DNA of 64,000 nucleotides from Nocardia jejuensis NBRC 103114 (GTDB taxonomy: Bacteria; Actinomycetota; Actinomycetes; Mycobacteriales; Mycobacteriaceae), in NCBI RefSeq assembly GCF_001613145.1, contig NZ_BDBU01000002.1:372001-436000 (forward strand). The letters are read 5' to 3'. Positions 34,901 to 45,574 of the stretch are shown here, one piece after another. A program made the position numbers and the translations under genes. Under the pieces are notes generated by a model. The model saw only the letters and a program-made list of their open reading frames with translations, had not been told where the DNA came from and ran no database searches. Position 1 is the stretch's first letter. Each line of letters opens with the position of its first letter.

Positions 34901-37900
34901 CGGGTGTTCGCCGACCTCGGCCTGCCCGGGGTGCGCCTGATCAATCTCTACGGCCCGACCGAGGCGACCGTCGATGTCTCCTGGTTCGACCTGGACCCGG
35001 GAACCGCCGCGGTGCGGCGTGTTCCGATCGGCAGGCCGATCGACAATATCGCCCTGCTGGTGCTGGATCCGCGCGGCGAGCGCTGCCCGATCGGTGTCGC
35101 GGGCGAGCTGAACATCGCGGGCGTGGGCGTCGGGCGCGGCTATCGCGGGCGCCCCGATCTGACCCTCGAGTCGTTCGTCACCGATGCGAGCGTCCCGAAC
35201 GGACGTCGCTACCGCACCGGTGATCTGGTGCGCTGGTGCGCGGACGGCACCCTCGAATACCTGGGCCGCCTGGACGATCAGGTGAAGGTGCGCGGCAACC
35301 GGGTGACGCTCGGCGAGATCGGCACCCACCTCGCCGCCTGCCCCGGTGTCACGGCGGGAGTGGTCGTGGACGACACGCATCCCGGTGCGCCCACCACCTT
35401 GACCGCCTACTACGTGGGCTCCGCGCGTGCGGAGGACATCGCGGCGCATCTGATCGAGCGGCTGCCGGGCTACATGGTCCCGGCCCGTTTCGTGGAACTC
35501 GAGGCCGTACCGCTCACCGCGAGCGGCAAACTCGATCGCCGGGCACTGCCCGCGCCGGTGGAGCGGGACGTGCACGCCCAGGCGCCCCGGACCGAACTCG
35601 AGGCCGAGTACGCGGCGCTGTGGGCGCAGGTGCTCGGGCGCGAGGTGGCGAGCATCGGGGTGTTCGACGACTTCTTCACCGTCGGCGGCGATTCGATCAT
35701 CGCGCTGCGCCTGCGCACCGCGGCCGAACGCCGGGGACTGGAATTCGACGTCGAGGCGTTCTTCGCACGCCCGACCATCGCGGAACTCGCCTCGGCGGCA
35801 ACGGCGTACAGCGACGGCGCGGGCGGGCCCGGAGTGGAATCGGCGTTCGAGCTGATCCCGCTCATCGACCGGGCCGCCCTCACCGACGTCCAGGACGCCT
35901 TCCCGGCCGGCGCGCTGCAGCTGGGCATGCTGTACCACAGCCTGCAGAGCGCCGATTCCACGCTGTATCAGGATGTTTTCCGCTACCGCCTGCGAATGCC
36001 GTTCCACGAGAAGCCCTTCCGTGCCGCATACGACTCCCTGCTGCGTCGCCATCCGGCCCTGCGCTCGGGGTTCGATCTGACCGGGCGCTCGCTGCCGATC
36101 CAGTTCGTGCGCAGCATCGAGTTCATGCGCGAGTGCGCTCCGGACACACTGACCATCGACGAGGAAAACCCCCTCGATTTCGACAACCACGCCTTCGACG
36201 CCGCGCCGCTGCACCGCATGCAGGTCGTTCCGGAGCCGGGCGGCTTCGCGTTGGTCCTGCACTTCCACCACGCCATCCTGGACGGCTGGAGCGTCGCGAC
36301 CCTGATTCGTGAACTGCTGCAGGACTACGCGCACCTGCTCGGATTCGACATCGACGCGGTCGATCCGACCCCGCACTCGCCGACCCTGCTCGCGGAATTC
36401 GTGCGCGCCGAACGGGCGGCGCAGTCCGATCCGGCGGCACGCGCCTACTGGGCCGAACTGCTCGAGGGCTCGAGCGCCACCACCATCGAATCGGCCCGGC
36501 ACCACGAGCGGCCGGGGGCGGACGGGCCGAGTGAATCGCAGGCGACCCTGCCGGGTTGGCTGCGTGACGCGCTGCACGGATTCGCTGCCGCACACCAGCT
36601 TCCGGTCAAGGCGGTGCTGCTGACGGCGCACTGCCTGACGCTGCGGGCCATGTCGGGCTCGGCGGATGTGACCACCGGCGTGGTGACGCACGCGCGACCC
36701 GCTCGCGCCGGAGCGGACACCGGTGCGGGCCTGTTCCTGAACACGGTGCCCATGCGACTGGAGGCCGACGCGCACAGCTGGCTCGATGCCGTACGCCGAG
36801 TGGCACGGCGAGATCGGCGCAGTCACCCGTTCCGGCGGTACCCGCTGCGCTCGATGATCGCGGACCGGCACGGCGATCCGATCATCGACACCGCGTTCAA
36901 CTACGTCAACTACCACGTGTTCGCGCCCCTGCTGGAGGGCGGCGAGGTGGCGATCACCGAGTTCTCCGCACGCGAGGAGACCAATTTCGCGCTGCTGGTG
37001 ACCGCGGCGGTGGATCCGCGCACCGAGGATGTGGTGCTGCGGGTGAACGCCGGGCGCGACGCGCTCACCAGCGCGCAATGCCGGGAGTACGCCCGCGTGT
37101 TCCTCGGAGTGCTCGAAGCCCTGGTGCGCACGCCCGGCGCGCCGATCGACCTCGACGCCGCCCGCGCCGACGATGTGGTGCATCTGCTCGAGGCCACCGC
37201 GAGCCTGGTTCCGGATCGACTCGCGCTGACCGACGGCCGCGTCGAATGGACCTATCGCACACTTTCGGACGCCTCCGAACGAATCGCGCACCGGCTGCGC
37301 GCGGACGGGGTGGGCGTCGGCGACCGCGTCGGGGTGCTGCTCGCGCGCTCACCGGAGCAGATCGCGGTGGTGCTGGGCGTGCTGCGCGCGGGCGCGGCCG
37401 TGGTTCCGCTCGATCCCGGATATCCGCACGCCCGGCGCGCGGCGATGATCGAGCGCTCTCGGCCGGTGCGCGTCGTCACCGACGCCGCGGAGCTGCTCGA
37501 TGCCGAGGTCCGCGATCCGGCGGTGCTGCCCGCCGTGCATCCCGAGCAGACCGCCTACGTGCTGTTCACCTCGGGCTCCACCGGTGAGCCCAAGGGGGTG
37601 AGCATGCCGCACCGGGCCCTGGCCAATCTCGTCGCCTGGCAGAACCGGACGGTGTCGGCGGCGCGCGGCGCGACCACCCTGCAGCTGGCCCCGGCCGGCT
37701 TCGACGTCTACTTCCAGGAACTGTTCTCCACCCTGTGCGGCGGGGGCACGCTGCGGCTGATTTCCGAGCAGCAGCGCCTGGACGCGCCGTGGCTGGCGCA
37801 ACTGCTCGCCGAAGGTGGTGTGCAGCGGCTCTATCTGCCGTACGTGGGTCTGCAGGCGCTGGCCGAAGCGGCGCAGGCAGGCGGCCGATACCCGGCCGGG

Positions 37901-39760
37901 CTCACGACGGTGGTGTCCTCCGGTGAGCAACTGCGGATCACCCCGGAGATCCGGCGACTGTGGGCCACCAACCCCGGACTCGTCGTGGAGAACCAGTACG
38001 GTCCGACCGAAACCCATGTGGCACTGGCCTTCCCGATGACCGCGGGAGCCGAGACCGCGCCGCAGCTGCCGCCGATCGGCGCCGCCATCGACGGTGTCGG
38101 CGTGCACCTGCTCGATCAGCGGCTCGCGCCGGTGGCGCGCGGTGTCAAGGGCGAGATCTATCTGAGTGGCCGCGCTCTCGCGCACGGCTACGAGGGCCGG
38201 CCGGGTCTGACCGCTGCCCGGTTCGTCGCCGCTCCCGGTGGCGAGATCCGGTATCGCACGGGTGATCTCGGTGTGGAACTGCCCGGCGGAGCGCTGGTGT
38301 GCCTGGGTCGATCCGATACGCAGGTCAAGGTGCGCGGGTATCGCGTCGAATGCGCCGAGGTGGAACTGGCGCTGCTGGCCCTGCCCGGAATCGACCGGGC
38401 CGCAGTGCTCGCGCACGGGCTCGGCGACGGCGACACCGTGCTCGCCGCTCTGCTGATCGGGCCGAGCGAGGTGGATGCGGCGACGCTGAGCGCGGGCCTG
38501 CGCGAAGTGCTTCCCGCACATATGATTCCGTCGCGCTACCGATGGATCGAGGCCTTCCCGCTCACACCCAGCGGCAAGCGTGACGATGCGGCACTGCGCG
38601 CGCTGGCCGCCGGGTCGGGCGCGCCGGTCTCCGGCGGCCGCGAACCCGCCGACGAGCTGGAGGCGGCGCTGGTCGCGATTCTCGCCGAATTCGCCGGTGT
38701 GCCCGCGCTGTTCGCCGACTCGGACTTCTTCGAGGCCGGCGGCACCTCGATCGGAGCCATGCGGGTGGCGATGACGGTCGGTGGCCGGTGGTCGGTACAG
38801 GTGCCGCTCGAGGCGTTCGCCGCCGCGCCGACCGCGGCCGGGCTGGCCGCAATCGTGCGGGCCGGTGGCGTCGCGCGAGAATTCGATCCGCTGGTGCCGC
38901 TGCGCACCTCGCGCACCGCGCTCACCGATCCGACACCGCTGTTCCTGGTGCACCCGATCGGCGGGAACGTGCTGTGCTACCTGGAACTGGCCCGACAACT
39001 TCCCGGCGATCGGCCGGTGTACGCGCTACAGGCGGCCGGTGTGGCACCGGGCACCGAACCGCTCACCTCGATGAGCGAGCTCGCCGCGAGCTACCTCGAC
39101 GCCGTGCGCCGGGTCTGCCCGCAGGGGCCGTACCACATCGCGGGATGGTCCTTCGGCGGTTATGTGGCGCTGGAGATGGCGCGGCAGCTGCCCGAGGCGG
39201 ATCTGGCCCAGCTGGTACTGCTGGACACCATCGCCCTGGGTGATCGTCCCGAACCGATCGCCGAACCCGACCTGATCGTCTGGTTCTTCCTGGAACTGCT
39301 CTGGTACGCCGAAGGCGACAAGGCCGCGCAGGCGCGGTTCGACACCTCCGAGACCCAGGAGCGGCTCTTCGATTCCATCCTGCGCCAGGCCGTGGCCAAG
39401 GGCATCGTGCCCGAAGACAGCTCCCCGCAACTGGTTCGGCGGCTGTACTCGGTCTTCCGCGCGAACTATCAAGCGACACTGGACTACACGATGACCGAGC
39501 TGGATCGCGATATCGTGCTGTTGAAGGCGGCGCAGGAGCTGCCCGAGATCGCGGGGAGCGCACATCGGCGGGTGGGCAGCAGATTCGAGAGTCCGACCAA
39601 CGGCTGGGACCGATGGGCCGCACGCGGCCTGGACATCATCGAGGTACCCGGCGACCACTTGACCATGATGTCCGGCGCGCATGTCGCGGCACTGGCGAGA
39701 ATTCTCGGCGCGCGGCTGGCGGGCACGCGCTCCGGGCTGGCAGATCTGGGGAACCGATGA
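26000..39760 (+). CDS. Hybrid type I PKS / two-module NRPS with thioesterase
   Basis: 4,586 residues; ATG 26000 has AGGAGG at 25985-25990. N-terminal helix (about 1-33) like a PKS docking segment, then KS (34-460, Cys206), AT (570-860, GHSQGE Ser662, YASH 762-765, the methylmalonyl signature), DH (His971 in [11 protein letters not shown], Asp1136), ER (1400-1710, AATGGVG), KR (1720-1900, Tyr1872), ACP (Ser2040), C (2247-2650, HHAVADG), A (2683-3188), PCP (GGDSI, Ser3232), C (3284-3714, HHAILDG), A (3722-4200), PCP (GGTSI, Ser4250), TE (4297-4580, Ser4384). The first A code reads DVWHFSLVDK, serine; the second is DVQ(Y)VSQVAK, unassigned. Expected: an acyl chain extended by one saturated alpha-methyl unit, then Ser and a second residue. 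There is no loading domain, so the starter comes from another protein. The stop overlaps the next gene by four bases. Confidence 0.96.
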   Translation: MAAEAELRSYLAKAAGELHDTRRTLDAVRARQSEPIAIVAMGCRYPGGISAPEGLWDLVSSGRSAAAALPLDRGWDMSALNNPDPDAPGSTYVRHGNFVDGAGDFDAAFFGISPREALAMDPQQRLLLEISWEAIERAGIDPQALSGSDTGVYMGVTAQEYGARVYRDREGLAGYLTTGTTISVASGRLSYALGLDGPSMTVDTACSSSLVAIHLAMRALRAGECALALAGGATVVCSPSIFVGFARLGALAPDGRCKPFSSTADGFGVAEGAGVLVLERLSEAQRHGHPVLAVLRGSAIGQDGASNGLSAPNGAAQRRVIRAALADGELGAGDIDVVEAHGTGTKLGDPIEAAALLATYGAARTAEQPLLLGSMKSNIGHSQAAAGVAGVIKMVEAMRRGRVPRTINVAAPTPEVDWSSGTVRVVTEETPWPVHAARPRRAGVSAFGISGTNAHVVLEQAPPVTARPDPTPEAVVATAPAIVPLVLSAKSAPALREHAARLLARLESATPPTEPVDLAYSLASGRATFDERAVVLGADPGELRAGLAALAAERVAPNVITGRALATGGTVFVFPGQGSQWPEMAAELLDTAPAFADHIAAVDAAFAEFVDWSLTAVLRGESGAADLDRVDVVQPALFAVMTGLAALWQSLGIRPDAVIGHSQGEIAAAYVAGALSLRDAAKVVTLRSKAITTLAGHGGMISLPLPATEATDLIARWPGALGVAAVNGAQSTVVSGAAGACEELLAHCESAQIRARRIPVDYASHSPQVETIRADIATALAGITPRRGTVSFLSTVTGERIETTELDADYWYRNLRRTVLFQDAVLTAHRLGYRAFVESSPHPVLIVGLQETLDATGAQDAVAVGSLRRDQGGMRQLLTSAALVHTAGPVPDWRGYLAGFGAHTVELPTYAFQRRRFWIDAAEAGTGDVAALGLSAAEHPLLGAFLTDIESDSLVFTGRLSLAAHPWLADHRVQGAVLVPGAVLTELALFAGERAGAPRVAELVLQAPLIVPDPGAVAIRVVVSAAQPSGERPLRVYSCPVGADTDVWTQHAEGVVVPETIGAPVVSGAWPPAGAEPVDISDTYERLDAEGYRYGPVFRGLRAVWRLGAEILAEVTLPEQAGADAKRFGLHPALLDAALHGLGVGGFMTAADPSQIRLPFSWEGVSLRAVGASGLRVRITPHGGDRVALTFTDAVGSPVGSVDALTMRPVSRAQLASHRDGTGDALFGVDWIPAQAPQPIPDTAWAELPLPARSPSGTAGVLRQWASEIPNIDVPQAVHTTLAALLARVQDWLGDARTADAPLVVLTSGAVSVATGEDIPDLLGAPVWGLLRSAQTENPGRLLLVDLDNPEAWRDAVATALALAEPQLAWRRGSLFVPRLTRAHTDMVGNAALADTDGWQLRTQGRGTLDGENLVLQEWPEINRPLAFGEVRVAARATGVNFRDIMISLSVYADPRAGIGGEGAGVVLEVGPGVTTVEPGDRVFGVMDGVGPTTITDHRHITRIPLGWSFEQAASTCAVFATAYYGLRDLGELGPGDRLLVHAATGGVGLAAIQLARLWGAECYVTASPAKQYLLREIGFDDTHIGNTRTLDFETQFRAATDGAGFDVILESLGAEYVDASLRLMPRGGRFLSMGKTNIREPDRIAAEYPGVRYQAFDLYEAGLDRIQEMLVELVRLFESGELRPLPVSIWDVRRAPEALRYLSQARHIGKLVLRQPVPALSPGTALITGGTGVLGALFAKHLVSEHGYRHLVLTSRRGADAPGAAELAAELAELGAHAQIVACDVADRDALEALLAGIPAEHPLTAVLHAAGLLQDSVFTALTPAQLADVLRPKVDAAWNLHAATAHLDLSMFVLFSSAAGTFGSPGQANYAAANAFLDALAQHRRQRSLTATSLCWGWWADATGMTGHLDERDRARMARGGFVPMRTADGLALFDASLSLGRAVVIPARIDTAALSSGPGEEVPAIFRGLVRAPRRRVAVDTGSDTGALAARLAGLTATEQHQTVLALVRSVAAAVLGHESPESIAPTAQFKDLGFDSLGAVEFRNRLKVATGMQLATTVVFDHPSPTALATHICAEIAPPAPDPADRLLIQLDALTGAMSGDAVTDAGRTELATAVLRPDIAEALRRMIDTVREAAPELVGSHSHASGEMTDAELFALIDGSGADRNSSAEDSSLDAIVTTAEGVPIVDGGERVSTPLSNGRAGRPQRPTSLADGEAAGQHPPLPVTNARTEALTPPPEPGRPLTRYQQDIVAVGARYPDLPLTQVGGYVRINRAPDVERMREVVRRTALRNDALRIRLDELELVQRISPAVASVEVIDCTGAEDPGAAALEWMRQRTDVVMPLDGPLAETVIVLDRADSFLIYSRFHHAVADGWSAGVVLRQLCAGYLSGEPDTTPAPSYLDIVEADERYRHSAEWDADRAALLHEVGELTPALFARDATVRTHHRSQRTVHIDGARMAPVRGSGRSVFAFTAAVLAAYLRRIHREGDIVLGVPLLNRRTPQEFATVGDMVNMLPLHIPVDADLSISELAARTAAAVWDLQGRQRFALGDLQGALRENASPAAAAALFDVTYSYVQVPAVELPEFAAELSLLSSGYSLDALNIVVRDNEGDGSLDIDFFYADDVFDADFSFGTALRQVFAMIDAAVAAPDAPVTSLPLLSGADRARLAEFESSDPVPLPDTTLDRVLAERIAATPDRPAVRWGGDEVGQSSYAEFGARVEALAAALRAGGLRPEDCVPIVLPRSPELLIAVHAVLAAGGAYVPIDPGYPALRIRTIVGDCGARLLIAGDEFDSLATELGVRRVAVEQEGVSGAPGVSHTRPSDLAYLIYTSGSTGTPKGVMIEHASVVNRLAWMQRRYPLTDTDVILHKTPATFDVSVWELMWWTLAGAQVAVLPAGGERDPRTILDQIARHRVSVLHFVPSMLGPFLDEIATRATGPDTLASLRLVFCSGEALTPTLANRFRRVFADLGLPGVRLINLYGPTEATVDVSWFDLDPGTAAVRRVPIGRPIDNIALLVLDPRGERCPIGVAGELNIAGVGVGRGYRGRPDLTLESFVTDASVPNGRRYRTGDLVRWCADGTLEYLGRLDDQVKVRGNRVTLGEIGTHLAACPGVTAGVVVDDTHPGAPTTLTAYYVGSARAEDIAAHLIERLPGYMVPARFVELEAVPLTASGKLDRRALPAPVERDVHAQAPRTELEAEYAALWAQVLGREVASIGVFDDFFTVGGDSIIALRLRTAAERRGLEFDVEAFFARPTIAELASAATAYSDGAGGPGVESAFELIPLIDRAALTDVQDAFPAGALQLGMLYHSLQSADSTLYQDVFRYRLRMPFHEKPFRAAYDSLLRRHPALRSGFDLTGRSLPIQFVRSIEFMRECAPDTLTIDEENPLDFDNHAFDAAPLHRMQVVPEPGGFALVLHFHHAILDGWSVATLIRELLQDYAHLLGFDIDAVDPTPHSPTLLAEFVRAERAAQSDPAARAYWAELLEGSSATTIESARHHERPGADGPSESQATLPGWLRDALHGFAAAHQLPVKAVLLTAHCLTLRAMSGSADVTTGVVTHARPARAGADTGAGLFLNTVPMRLEADAHSWLDAVRRVARRDRRSHPFRRYPLRSMIADRHGDPIIDTAFNYVNYHVFAPLLEGGEVAITEFSAREETNFALLVTAAVDPRTEDVVLRVNAGRDALTSAQCREYARVFLGVLEALVRTPGAPIDLDAARADDVVHLLEATASLVPDRLALTDGRVEWTYRTLSDASERIAHRLRADGVGVGDRVGVLLARSPEQIAVVLGVLRAGAAVVPLDPGYPHARRAAMIERSRPVRVVTDAAELLDAEVRDPAVLPAVHPEQTAYVLFTSGSTGEPKGVSMPHRALANLVAWQNRTVSAARGATTLQLAPAGFDVYFQELFSTLCGGGTLRLISEQQRLDAPWLAQLLAEGGVQRLYLPYVGLQALAEAAQAGGRYPAGLTTVVSSGEQLRITPEIRRLWATNPGLVVENQYGPTETHVALAFPMTAGAETAPQLPPIGAAIDGVGVHLLDQRLAPVARGVKGEIYLSGRALAHGYEGRPGLTAARFVAAPGGEIRYRTGDLGVELPGGALVCLGRSDTQVKVRGYRVECAEVELALLALPGIDRAAVLAHGLGDGDTVLAALLIGPSEVDAATLSAGLREVLPAHMIPSRYRWIEAFPLTPSGKRDDAALRALAAGSGAPVSGGREPADELEAALVAILAEFAGVPALFADSDFFEAGGTSIGAMRVAMTVGGRWSVQVPLEAFAAAPTAAGLAAIVRAGGVAREFDPLVPLRTSRTALTDPTPLFLVHPIGGNVLCYLELARQLPGDRPVYALQAAGVAPGTEPLTSMSELAASYLDAVRRVCPQGPYHIAGWSFGGYVALEMARQLPEADLAQLVLLDTIALGDRPEPIAEPDLIVWFFLELLWYAEGDKAAQARFDTSETQERLFDSILRQAVAKGIVPEDSSPQLVRRLYSVFRANYQATLDYTMTELDRDIVLLKAAQELPEIAGSAHRRVGSRFESPTNGWDRWAARGLDIIEVPGDHLTMMSGAHVAALARILGARLAGTRSGLADLGNR

Positions 39761-41253
39761 CGAGTCGAACCGACCGCACCGCCGCGGTGGCACTTCCACA
39801 CACCGGCGAAGTACGGCGGCCGCTGAGCCCGGTCGAACGCTGGTACTGGGTGTGCGACCAGGTCTCGCCGCTCAATGTCGTTGCGCGAGTGCGTGTTCGG
39901 GGAGAGCTGGCGCCCGAACTGCTCGCCGCGGCGGCCGCGGCGCTGGCCGCGGAACATCCGCTGCTGCGGGTGAGCGTGGAATCGGCCGTCGACGGCACCG
40001 AACCGCGCTTCACCGCACCGGCGCATCCGGCCATCCCGATTCGCATCGTGCTCGCCGAGGCCGGTTCGCCCGCCGCGGTGGCGGCAGACGGCGCGGGAAC
40101 CGCGAGCTCCGGCGGCGGCGAGGTCGACGACTCGGCGTGGCAGCGCGAGGTCGAGACCGTGGAGTTGTCCTCCTCGCTGCCGTGGCGGACCGGGCCGCTG
40201 CTGCGATTCGTCGACATCGTGCACCACGGCGGAACATCCGGCGAGCAGCATGATCTGCTGCTCACGATCTCGCACGTGATCGCCGACGGCACCACGGCGC
40301 TGACCCTGCTGCGGCGAGTGCTCGAGCTGGCCGATCGGCTACGGGATCCAGCGACCACCGCCGCCGACATCATCACCCCGCGCCCGGCGCTGCCCGCGCC
40401 GGAACACCTGCTGCCCAAGCGGTTTCGTGGCCTGCGCGGCATCGTGAACGCCGCGGGGGCGGCGATCGCGGACCAGGCCGCGGCCGCCCTCGCCCGGGCG
40501 GGGCGGCTGGCGCCGGAGGTCGTGGTTCCGGCGGCCGATCGCCGGACCCGGCTGCTGCACCGCGAACTCACCGCCGAGCAGCTCGAGGCGGTGGTCGAGC
40601 GCTGTCGCACCGAGGGCGTCACGGTGCACGCCGCGCTGGCCGCGGCGATGGCGCAGGCGCTCGGGCAGGAATGCGCCCCGGGCCGCGCGGGCCGGATCGG
40701 GATCGGCTCGCCCATCGACTTCCGGGCCGAACTCGATCCGCCGGTCGATCAGGCGGACGCGGGGGCGTACGTCGCCACGGTGCCCTCCGCGCTGAGTTAC
40801 GGTGCGGTCCCGAGTATCTGGCATAGCGCCCGCGAGCTGAACCGGGGACTGTCGCGCCGCAAACTTCTGCAGCAGCATCTCGCGCTCCTGGTGACCCTGC
40901 GTTTCCTGTGCCCGGGATCCGTTGCCGGAGCCGAGCGTTCGTTCGCCGTGGTGGATGCCAAGGGACCCGGCAACGTGTGCCTGTCCAATATCGGCCGATA
41001 CCGGTTCGCCGATCGTCTCGGTGACTGGACGCTGTCCGGCGCGCAGTTCATCGCGGGCGTGTCGGTCAGCGGGTATTTCGTCGCCACCGTGAACACCACA
41101 CACGGTGCGCTGCACTGGAACTTCACCTATATCCAGGACGTCGTGTCCACCGCCCGCGCGGTGCGGCTGGCCGATGCGTCCCTGGCCATCCTGCTGGCGG
41201 AGTCCGCGCCGCGGACCGAGGCCCAGCAGTCGAGCACACACGGGAAAGGCTGA
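39757..41253 (+). CDS. Condensation-fold (PapA-like) acyltransferase
   Basis: 498 residues. The ATG overlaps the stop of the hybrid synthase (ATGA), so the two are co-translated. The fold is recognised from the catalytic HxxxDG motif HVIADG (His173, Asp177), the [10 protein letters not shown] opening typical of condensation/PapA proteins, and the later solvent-channel region with [12 protein letters not shown] and LSNIGRYRF. Such stand-alone enzymes esterify or amidate a hydroxyl or amine using an acyl carrier or acyl-CoA donor. Here it could acylate the serine hydroxyl of the hybrid product or transfer the chain to an alcohol. Substrates are inferred only. Confidence 0.88.
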   Translation: MTSRTDRTAAVALPHTGEVRRPLSPVERWYWVCDQVSPLNVVARVRVRGELAPELLAAAAAALAAEHPLLRVSVESAVDGTEPRFTAPAHPAIPIRIVLAEAGSPAAVAADGAGTASSGGGEVDDSAWQREVETVELSSSLPWRTGPLLRFVDIVHHGGTSGEQHDLLLTISHVIADGTTALTLLRRVLELADRLRDPATTAADIITPRPALPAPEHLLPKRFRGLRGIVNAAGAAIADQAAAALARAGRLAPEVVVPAADRRTRLLHRELTAEQLEAVVERCRTEGVTVHAALAAAMAQALGQECAPGRAGRIGIGSPIDFRAELDPPVDQADAGAYVATVPSALSYGAVPSIWHSARELNRGLSRRKLLQQHLALLVTLRFLCPGSVAGAERSFAVVDAKGPGNVCLSNIGRYRFADRLGDWTLSGAQFIAGVSVSGYFVATVNTTHGALHWNFTYIQDVVSTARAVRLADASLAILLAESAPRTEAQQSSTHGKG

Positions 41254-41258
41254 TCGGC

Positions 41259-42146
41259 GTGAACGAACAACTCGGAGCGGTAGTCATCACAGGAGCGTCC
41301 TCCGGACTGGGCAAGGCGAGCGCACTGCATCTGGCGCGCGAGGGATTCACCGTCTACGCCGGTGTGCGCACGGAGGCGAGCGCGGAACAGCTGCGCGCGC
41401 AAGCGGGCACCGAACGCCTGCGCCCGGTCCTGCTGGAGGTGACCTCGGAGACCTCGATCGCGGACGCGCACAAGCTGATCAGCGCCGAACTGGGCCCCGC
41501 CGGGCTGCACGGTCTGGTCAACAACGCCGGCATCTGCGTGTCCGCGCCGCTGGAATGCGTGAGCAGCGATCAGCTCCGCGCGGAGCTCGAGGTCAATCTG
41601 ATCGGCACCCTGGCGGTGACCCGGGAATTCCTGCCGCTGCTGCGCGCCCGCCGTCCGGGCGCGACGGGGCTCGCCGGCCGGATCGTTAACGTGAGTTCGG
41701 GCGTCGGCAAGGTGGCCTCACCGTACCTGGGCGCCTACGCCGCCTCGCAATTCGGCAAGGAGGGCCTGTCCGGATCGCTGCGCCGTGAACTCGCGCCGCT
41801 GGGGGTCGCGGTGTCCATCGTCGCGCCGGGCGCGATCGCCACCCCGATCTGGGGCAAACTGGCCGACACCGCCGATCGCATCATGAACGACACGCCCCCG
41901 GAGATCGCCGAGGTCTACCGCAGGCGCTTCACCGGTTTCGTGGCGGCCAACGCCGAGCGCGCGGCATCCAGCCGCACCCGGCCCCAGCAGGTCGCCGACG
42001 CCGTCCAGCACGCCATGACCGCCTCGAACCCGCGCATCCGATATCAGGTCGGCACCGATTCGGTGCTGGTGGCCGCCGTGTCGCGGCTGCTGCCGGACCG
42101 GGTCCTGGACTTCGCCATCGCCCGCGGTCTCCCGATCGCCGACTGA
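41259..42146 (+). CDS. Short-chain dehydrogenase/reductase with altered catalytic motif
   Basis: 295 residues from a GTG, five bases after the acyltransferase. Rossmann fold with cofactor loop TGASSGLG (residues 11-18), NNAG, catalytic Ser147 in NVSSGVG and Tyr160. The YxxxK motif reads YAASQ, so the normal catalytic lysine is Gln164 (codon CAA at 41748-41750); everything else is canonical, including the following F-G-K-E-G-L segment. The loss of Lys should lower the tyrosine's acidity and may mean weak, altered or no redox activity. Operon position suggests work on the hybrid product. Confidence 0.92.
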   Translation: MNEQLGAVVITGASSGLGKASALHLAREGFTVYAGVRTEASAEQLRAQAGTERLRPVLLEVTSETSIADAHKLISAELGPAGLHGLVNNAGICVSAPLECVSSDQLRAELEVNLIGTLAVTREFLPLLRARRPGATGLAGRIVNVSSGVGKVASPYLGAYAASQFGKEGLSGSLRRELAPLGVAVSIVAPGAIATPIWGKLADTADRIMNDTPPEIAEVYRRRFTGFVAANAERAASSRTRPQQVADAVQHAMTASNPRIRYQVGTDSVLVAAVSRLLPDRVLDFAIARGLPIAD

Positions 42147-42181
42147 CCCCGATCATCCACGCAGACAAGGACGTTCCCATC

Positions 42182-43339
42182 GTGAAAGCAATCGTCATCG
42201 GCGCCGGGATCGGTGGTCTGACCACCGCCGTGGCGCTGCGCCGCCGGGGCATCGAGGTCGAGGTGTACGAGGCCGGGCCGCAGTGGCGCGACAGCGGCAC
42301 CGGGCTCGGCTTGGCCTCCAACGCCACCAAGGTGCTCGACGCGCTCGGCGTCGATCTGAGCGCGGGCAGCCCGCTGGAGTACTTCAGCATTCGGACCACG
42401 GCCGGAAAACAGCTGCGCGAGTTGCCGATCGGGGCGATCACCGCCGAATTGGGTTCGCCCATCGTCAATATTCACCGCACCGACCTGATCGCGACCCTGC
42501 GGGCGGCGGCCGGGGACACCCCGATCCGTCTCGGAGCGCGGTTGAGCGGCTACACCCGGACCGGCGACGGTGTCACGGCGCTGTTCGAGGACGGCACCTC
42601 GGCGCACGGCGACGTCCTGATCGGCGCCGACGGCATCGGCTCGCAGGTGCGCGCCCAGGTGGCCGGCGCGGCGCCGGTCACCGAGCACGGATACGTGTGC
42701 TGGCTGGCCACCGTGCCCTTCTCCGATCCCCGGCTGCCCGCCGGACACGCCAATCACTACTGGGGCCGGGGCGTGCGATTCGGCCTCATCGACATCGGCG
42801 GCGGCCGGGTCTACTGGTGGGGCACCAAGAACCTGCCCGTCGAGCAGGCGCGGACCTGGAACGGCGGAAAAGACGCCATCGCAACGGTTTTCGCCGGATG
42901 GGCGCCGGAGGTCACCGAGGTCATCGACCGCACCCCGGACGCGGCGATCCACACCGTTCCGGCGCAGGACCGCCCGTTCCTGGAGGTCTGGGGCGACGGG
43001 CCGGTGACGCTGCTGGGCGATGCCGCGCACCCGATGCTCACCAGCCTCAGCCAGGGCGGATCCTCCTCGGTCGAGGACGCCTACGTGCTGGCGCACCATC
43101 TCGCCTCGGACCCGGATCCGCTCAGCGCCCTGCGCGGGTACGAGAACGCGCGTCGCGATCGCACCCGCATGCTGGTCGCGCAATCGCGCAAGCTCTCCAC
43201 GCTCGAGCAGATCCAGAACCCGGCGGTGGTCCGGCTGCGCGATGCCGTGATCCGCGTCGCCCCGATGTCGGTGCTGCGCAAGCAGAATCTCGCGCCGATG
43301 CGATTCGATCTGCCGGTCGAACAGTTCGTGGAGTCCTGA
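42182..43339 (+). CDS. FAD-dependent monooxygenase (PHBH/UbiH-like)
   Basis: 385 residues, GTG start with AAGGA upstream. Class A flavoprotein hydroxylase: dinucleotide-binding GAGIGG at residues 8-13, the DG motif GADGIGSQVR near 155 and the GD motif LLGDAAHPMLTSLSQGG near 280. These enzymes hydroxylate or epoxidise aromatic or olefinic substrates using NAD(P)H and oxygen. It is the last gene in the tight run starting with the P450 and is a likely tailoring enzyme. The 126-base gap after it contains an inverted repeat GCCCCGGC (43340-43347)/GCCGGGGC (43379-43386). Confidence 0.92.
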   Translation: MKAIVIGAGIGGLTTAVALRRRGIEVEVYEAGPQWRDSGTGLGLASNATKVLDALGVDLSAGSPLEYFSIRTTAGKQLRELPIGAITAELGSPIVNIHRTDLIATLRAAAGDTPIRLGARLSGYTRTGDGVTALFEDGTSAHGDVLIGADGIGSQVRAQVAGAAPVTEHGYVCWLATVPFSDPRLPAGHANHYWGRGVRFGLIDIGGGRVYWWGTKNLPVEQARTWNGGKDAIATVFAGWAPEVTEVIDRTPDAAIHTVPAQDRPFLEVWGDGPVTLLGDAAHPMLTSLSQGGSSSVEDAYVLAHHLASDPDPLSALRGYENARRDRTRMLVAQSRKLSTLEQIQNPAVVRLRDAVIRVAPMSVLRKQNLAPMRFDLPVEQFVES

Positions 43340-43465
43340 GCCCCGGCACGGGAAGCCACACGATGCCCGGTCTCGTGAGCCGGGGCGCGCAGCCAAGCTA
43401 CAGACCGATAGGTACGCTGAGCGGGCAACTCTGACGACCGCCGGATCCAGCTGCTGGAGGGGCCT

Positions 43466-43987
43466 GTGCGACGCGTGGACAACAGCATTCATCGATCCTT
43501 CGACCGGCTGGTCGCGCAGGGCGATGCGCCGATGTGGGTGGTCACCACCCTCGCGGGCGGCGTCCGCGCGGGCTGCCTGGTCGGGTTCGGCGCGCAGGTC
43601 GGTATCGAACCGCGGCGTTTCCTGGTCTGCCTGTCGAAGAACAATTACACCTACGAGGTCGCCGAGCGCGCCACCCACCTCGCGGTGCACCTGCTGGGGG
43701 AGGACGGTCTGGCGCTGGCTCAGCTGTTCGGGGCCGAGACCGGGGCCGAGATCGACAAGTTCGAGCACTGCGAATGGCGGCCGGGCCCGCACCGGCTGCC
43801 CATCCTCGCGGCGGCGAGCGCCTGGCTCACCGGGAAGATTCTGCAGCGCATCGACTTCGGTGATCATGTCGGATACCTGCTGTCACCCACGGCGGCCGAA
43901 ACGCCCGGCGACGGTCCCAGCCTGCGCTTTCACTCCGTCGCGAACCTGCCACCGGGGCAGCCCGCCGACCCGGTCGAGACGAACTGA
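43466..43987 (+). CDS. Flavin reductase domain protein
   Basis: 173 residues from a GTG at 43466 preceded by TGGAGG. Matches the FMN-binding split-barrel flavin reductase family: N-terminal MWVVTTLAGGVRAGCLVGF and PRRFLVCLSKNNYTYEVAERA, with the later HLLGEDGLALAQLFG. Members supply reduced flavin to oxygenases or bind flavin themselves. It follows the FAD monooxygenase, but class A hydroxylases reduce their own flavin, so a functional pair is not required. A weak promoter-like element precedes it, and it may be a separate unit. Confidence 0.85.
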   Translation: MRRVDNSIHRSFDRLVAQGDAPMWVVTTLAGGVRAGCLVGFGAQVGIEPRRFLVCLSKNNYTYEVAERATHLAVHLLGEDGLALAQLFGAETGAEIDKFEHCEWRPGPHRLPILAAASAWLTGKILQRIDFGDHVGYLLSPTAAETPGDGPSLRFHSVANLPPGQPADPVETN

Positions 43988-44056
43988 TCCCGCTGTGGCG
44001 CCGGTGATACGGCCCGTACCGCGTTTCGCGGCGCTGACCGCGGCTATAGCGACACC

Positions 44057-45574
44057 ATGACACCTGTGTGGCTGATCGATGTCCCGACTCCCGCGCGGCT
44101 TCCGGTGATGCCGGATCTGCGGTACGACGTGGTCGTGGTCGGCGCCGGGTTGACCGGACTGGTCACCGCGTTGCTGCTGGCCGAGCACGGGAAACACGTC
44201 GCGGTCCTGGAGGCCAAGCGAATAGGCGAGGGAACCACCGGTGCCAGCACGGCGAAGATCAGTGTGCTGCAAGGCATTCGGGGCCAGCGAATTCGGCGGG
44301 GGCACTCACGTGCGACGCTGGAGGCGTACCTCGAGGCCAATCGCGCCGCGCAGAGCTGGCTCGTGGACTACTGCGAGGCCCGCGGCGTGGCGTATCAGCA
44401 CGCGGACGCGTTCACCTATGCCCAGACCGCCCGGGAGTCGAAAGCCGTTCGCGCCGAATACGATGTGCTGCGCGAGGCGGGCCTGCCGGTGCAGCGGCTC
44501 GACGAGGTCGACACGCCGTTCCCGTCCTTCGGGGCGGTCCGGCTCCGCGATCAGGCCCAGGTGAATCCGATGGCGCTGCTGTCGATGCTGGCCGCGGACA
44601 TCGAATCCAATGCCGTGCAGATTCACGAATCCAGCGCGGTGCGGGGTGTGCGTTCCACCGACGACGGCGACCATCTGCTCGACACCGATCGGGGTCCGGT
44701 GCGCGCGGGCACCGTCGTGCTGGCCACCGGCACCCCGATTCTCGATCGTGGCGGCTTCTTCGCGCGGCTGCGCCCCGAGCGGTCCTATCTCACCGCGTAT
44801 CGCACCGGCGAACCGATCCCGCACGGCATGTACATCAGCGCGGGCGGGCCCACCCGGTCGCTGCGCCGGGTCCCGGATCCGGGCGGCGATCTACTGCTGG
44901 TCGGCGGGAACAATCACGCGGTGGGCCGCAAGGGCCACACCGACGAGCTGGTCTCGGACCTGATCGGCTGGACGCGCCGGTGGTTCCCGGACGCCGAACC
45001 GATCGCGACCTGGTCGGCGCAGGACTACGTGCCGATCGGAGAGCTGCCCTATGTCGGTCCGATGCTGCCGGGACGCGAGGACATCCTGCTGGGCACCGGA
45101 TACGCCAAATGGGGTATGACCAATGCCGTCGCCGCCGCCCACGCGCTGGCGGGCCGCATCACCGGCAAGACCCCGGATTGGGCTGTCCCCCTGTCCAGTT
45201 GGCGAGCGAACGAGATCAAGGCGCTGCCCGCCGCGGCCAAGACCGGCGCCGAGGTCGCGCTCGAACTGTCCACCGGCTGGCTCCGCGCCGCGCGCGCCGG
45301 TGACGACGGCTCGCTACCTCCGGAGGGCACCGGCCGCCTCGATCGCCGCTTCCTGCAACCCACCGCGACCTGCACCGTCGACGGCACCACCACCGCGGTC
45401 TCGGCCGTGTGCCCGCACCTGCGCGGCATCGTGCGCTGGAACGCCGCCGAGAAAACGTGGGACTGCCCCCTGCACGGCTCCCGCTTCGCCGCCGACGGCA
45501 CCCTGCTCGAAGGCCCGGCCGGCACCGGCTTGGCACAGGTATCGCCCCCGATCGAGCCGGGGCACCGGCGGTAG
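44057..45574 (+). CDS. FAD-dependent oxidoreductase with C-terminal Rieske domain
   Basis: 505 residues. A DAO-type FAD domain (GAGLTGLVTALLLAEHG near residue 30, GEGTTGASTAKISVLQG, TGTPILDRGG, and VPYVGP-like ELPYVGPMLPG) is followed by a Rieske [2Fe-2S] domain with ligands Cys452 and His454 (CPHL) and Cys470 and His473 (CPLH). The family occurs widely in actinobacteria and cyanobacteria; it probably oxidises a small amine or similar molecule and passes electrons through the cluster, but the physiological substrate is unknown. Stand-alone gene with no clear tie to the biosynthetic clusters. Confidence 0.92.
   Translation: MTPVWLIDVPTPARLPVMPDLRYDVVVVGAGLTGLVTALLLAEHGKHVAVLEAKRIGEGTTGASTAKISVLQGIRGQRIRRGHSRATLEAYLEANRAAQSWLVDYCEARGVAYQHADAFTYAQTARESKAVRAEYDVLREAGLPVQRLDEVDTPFPSFGAVRLRDQAQVNPMALLSMLAADIESNAVQIHESSAVRGVRSTDDGDHLLDTDRGPVRAGTVVLATGTPILDRGGFFARLRPERSYLTAYRTGEPIPHGMYISAGGPTRSLRRVPDPGGDLLLVGGNNHAVGRKGHTDELVSDLIGWTRRWFPDAEPIATWSAQDYVPIGELPYVGPMLPGREDILLGTGYAKWGMTNAVAAAHALAGRITGKTPDWAVPLSSWRANEIKALPAAAKTGAEVALELSTGWLRAARAGDDGSLPPEGTGRLDRRFLQPTATCTVDGTTTAVSAVCPHLRGIVRWNAAEKTWDCPLHGSRFAADGTLLEGPAGTGLAQVSPPIEPGHRR

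Noticed and set aside
43466-43987. Two-component monooxygenase formed by the flavin reductase and upstream FMO
   Set aside because: The FMO is a class A enzyme with its own NAD(P)H-dependent flavin cycle, so the pairing is not supported beyond proximity.
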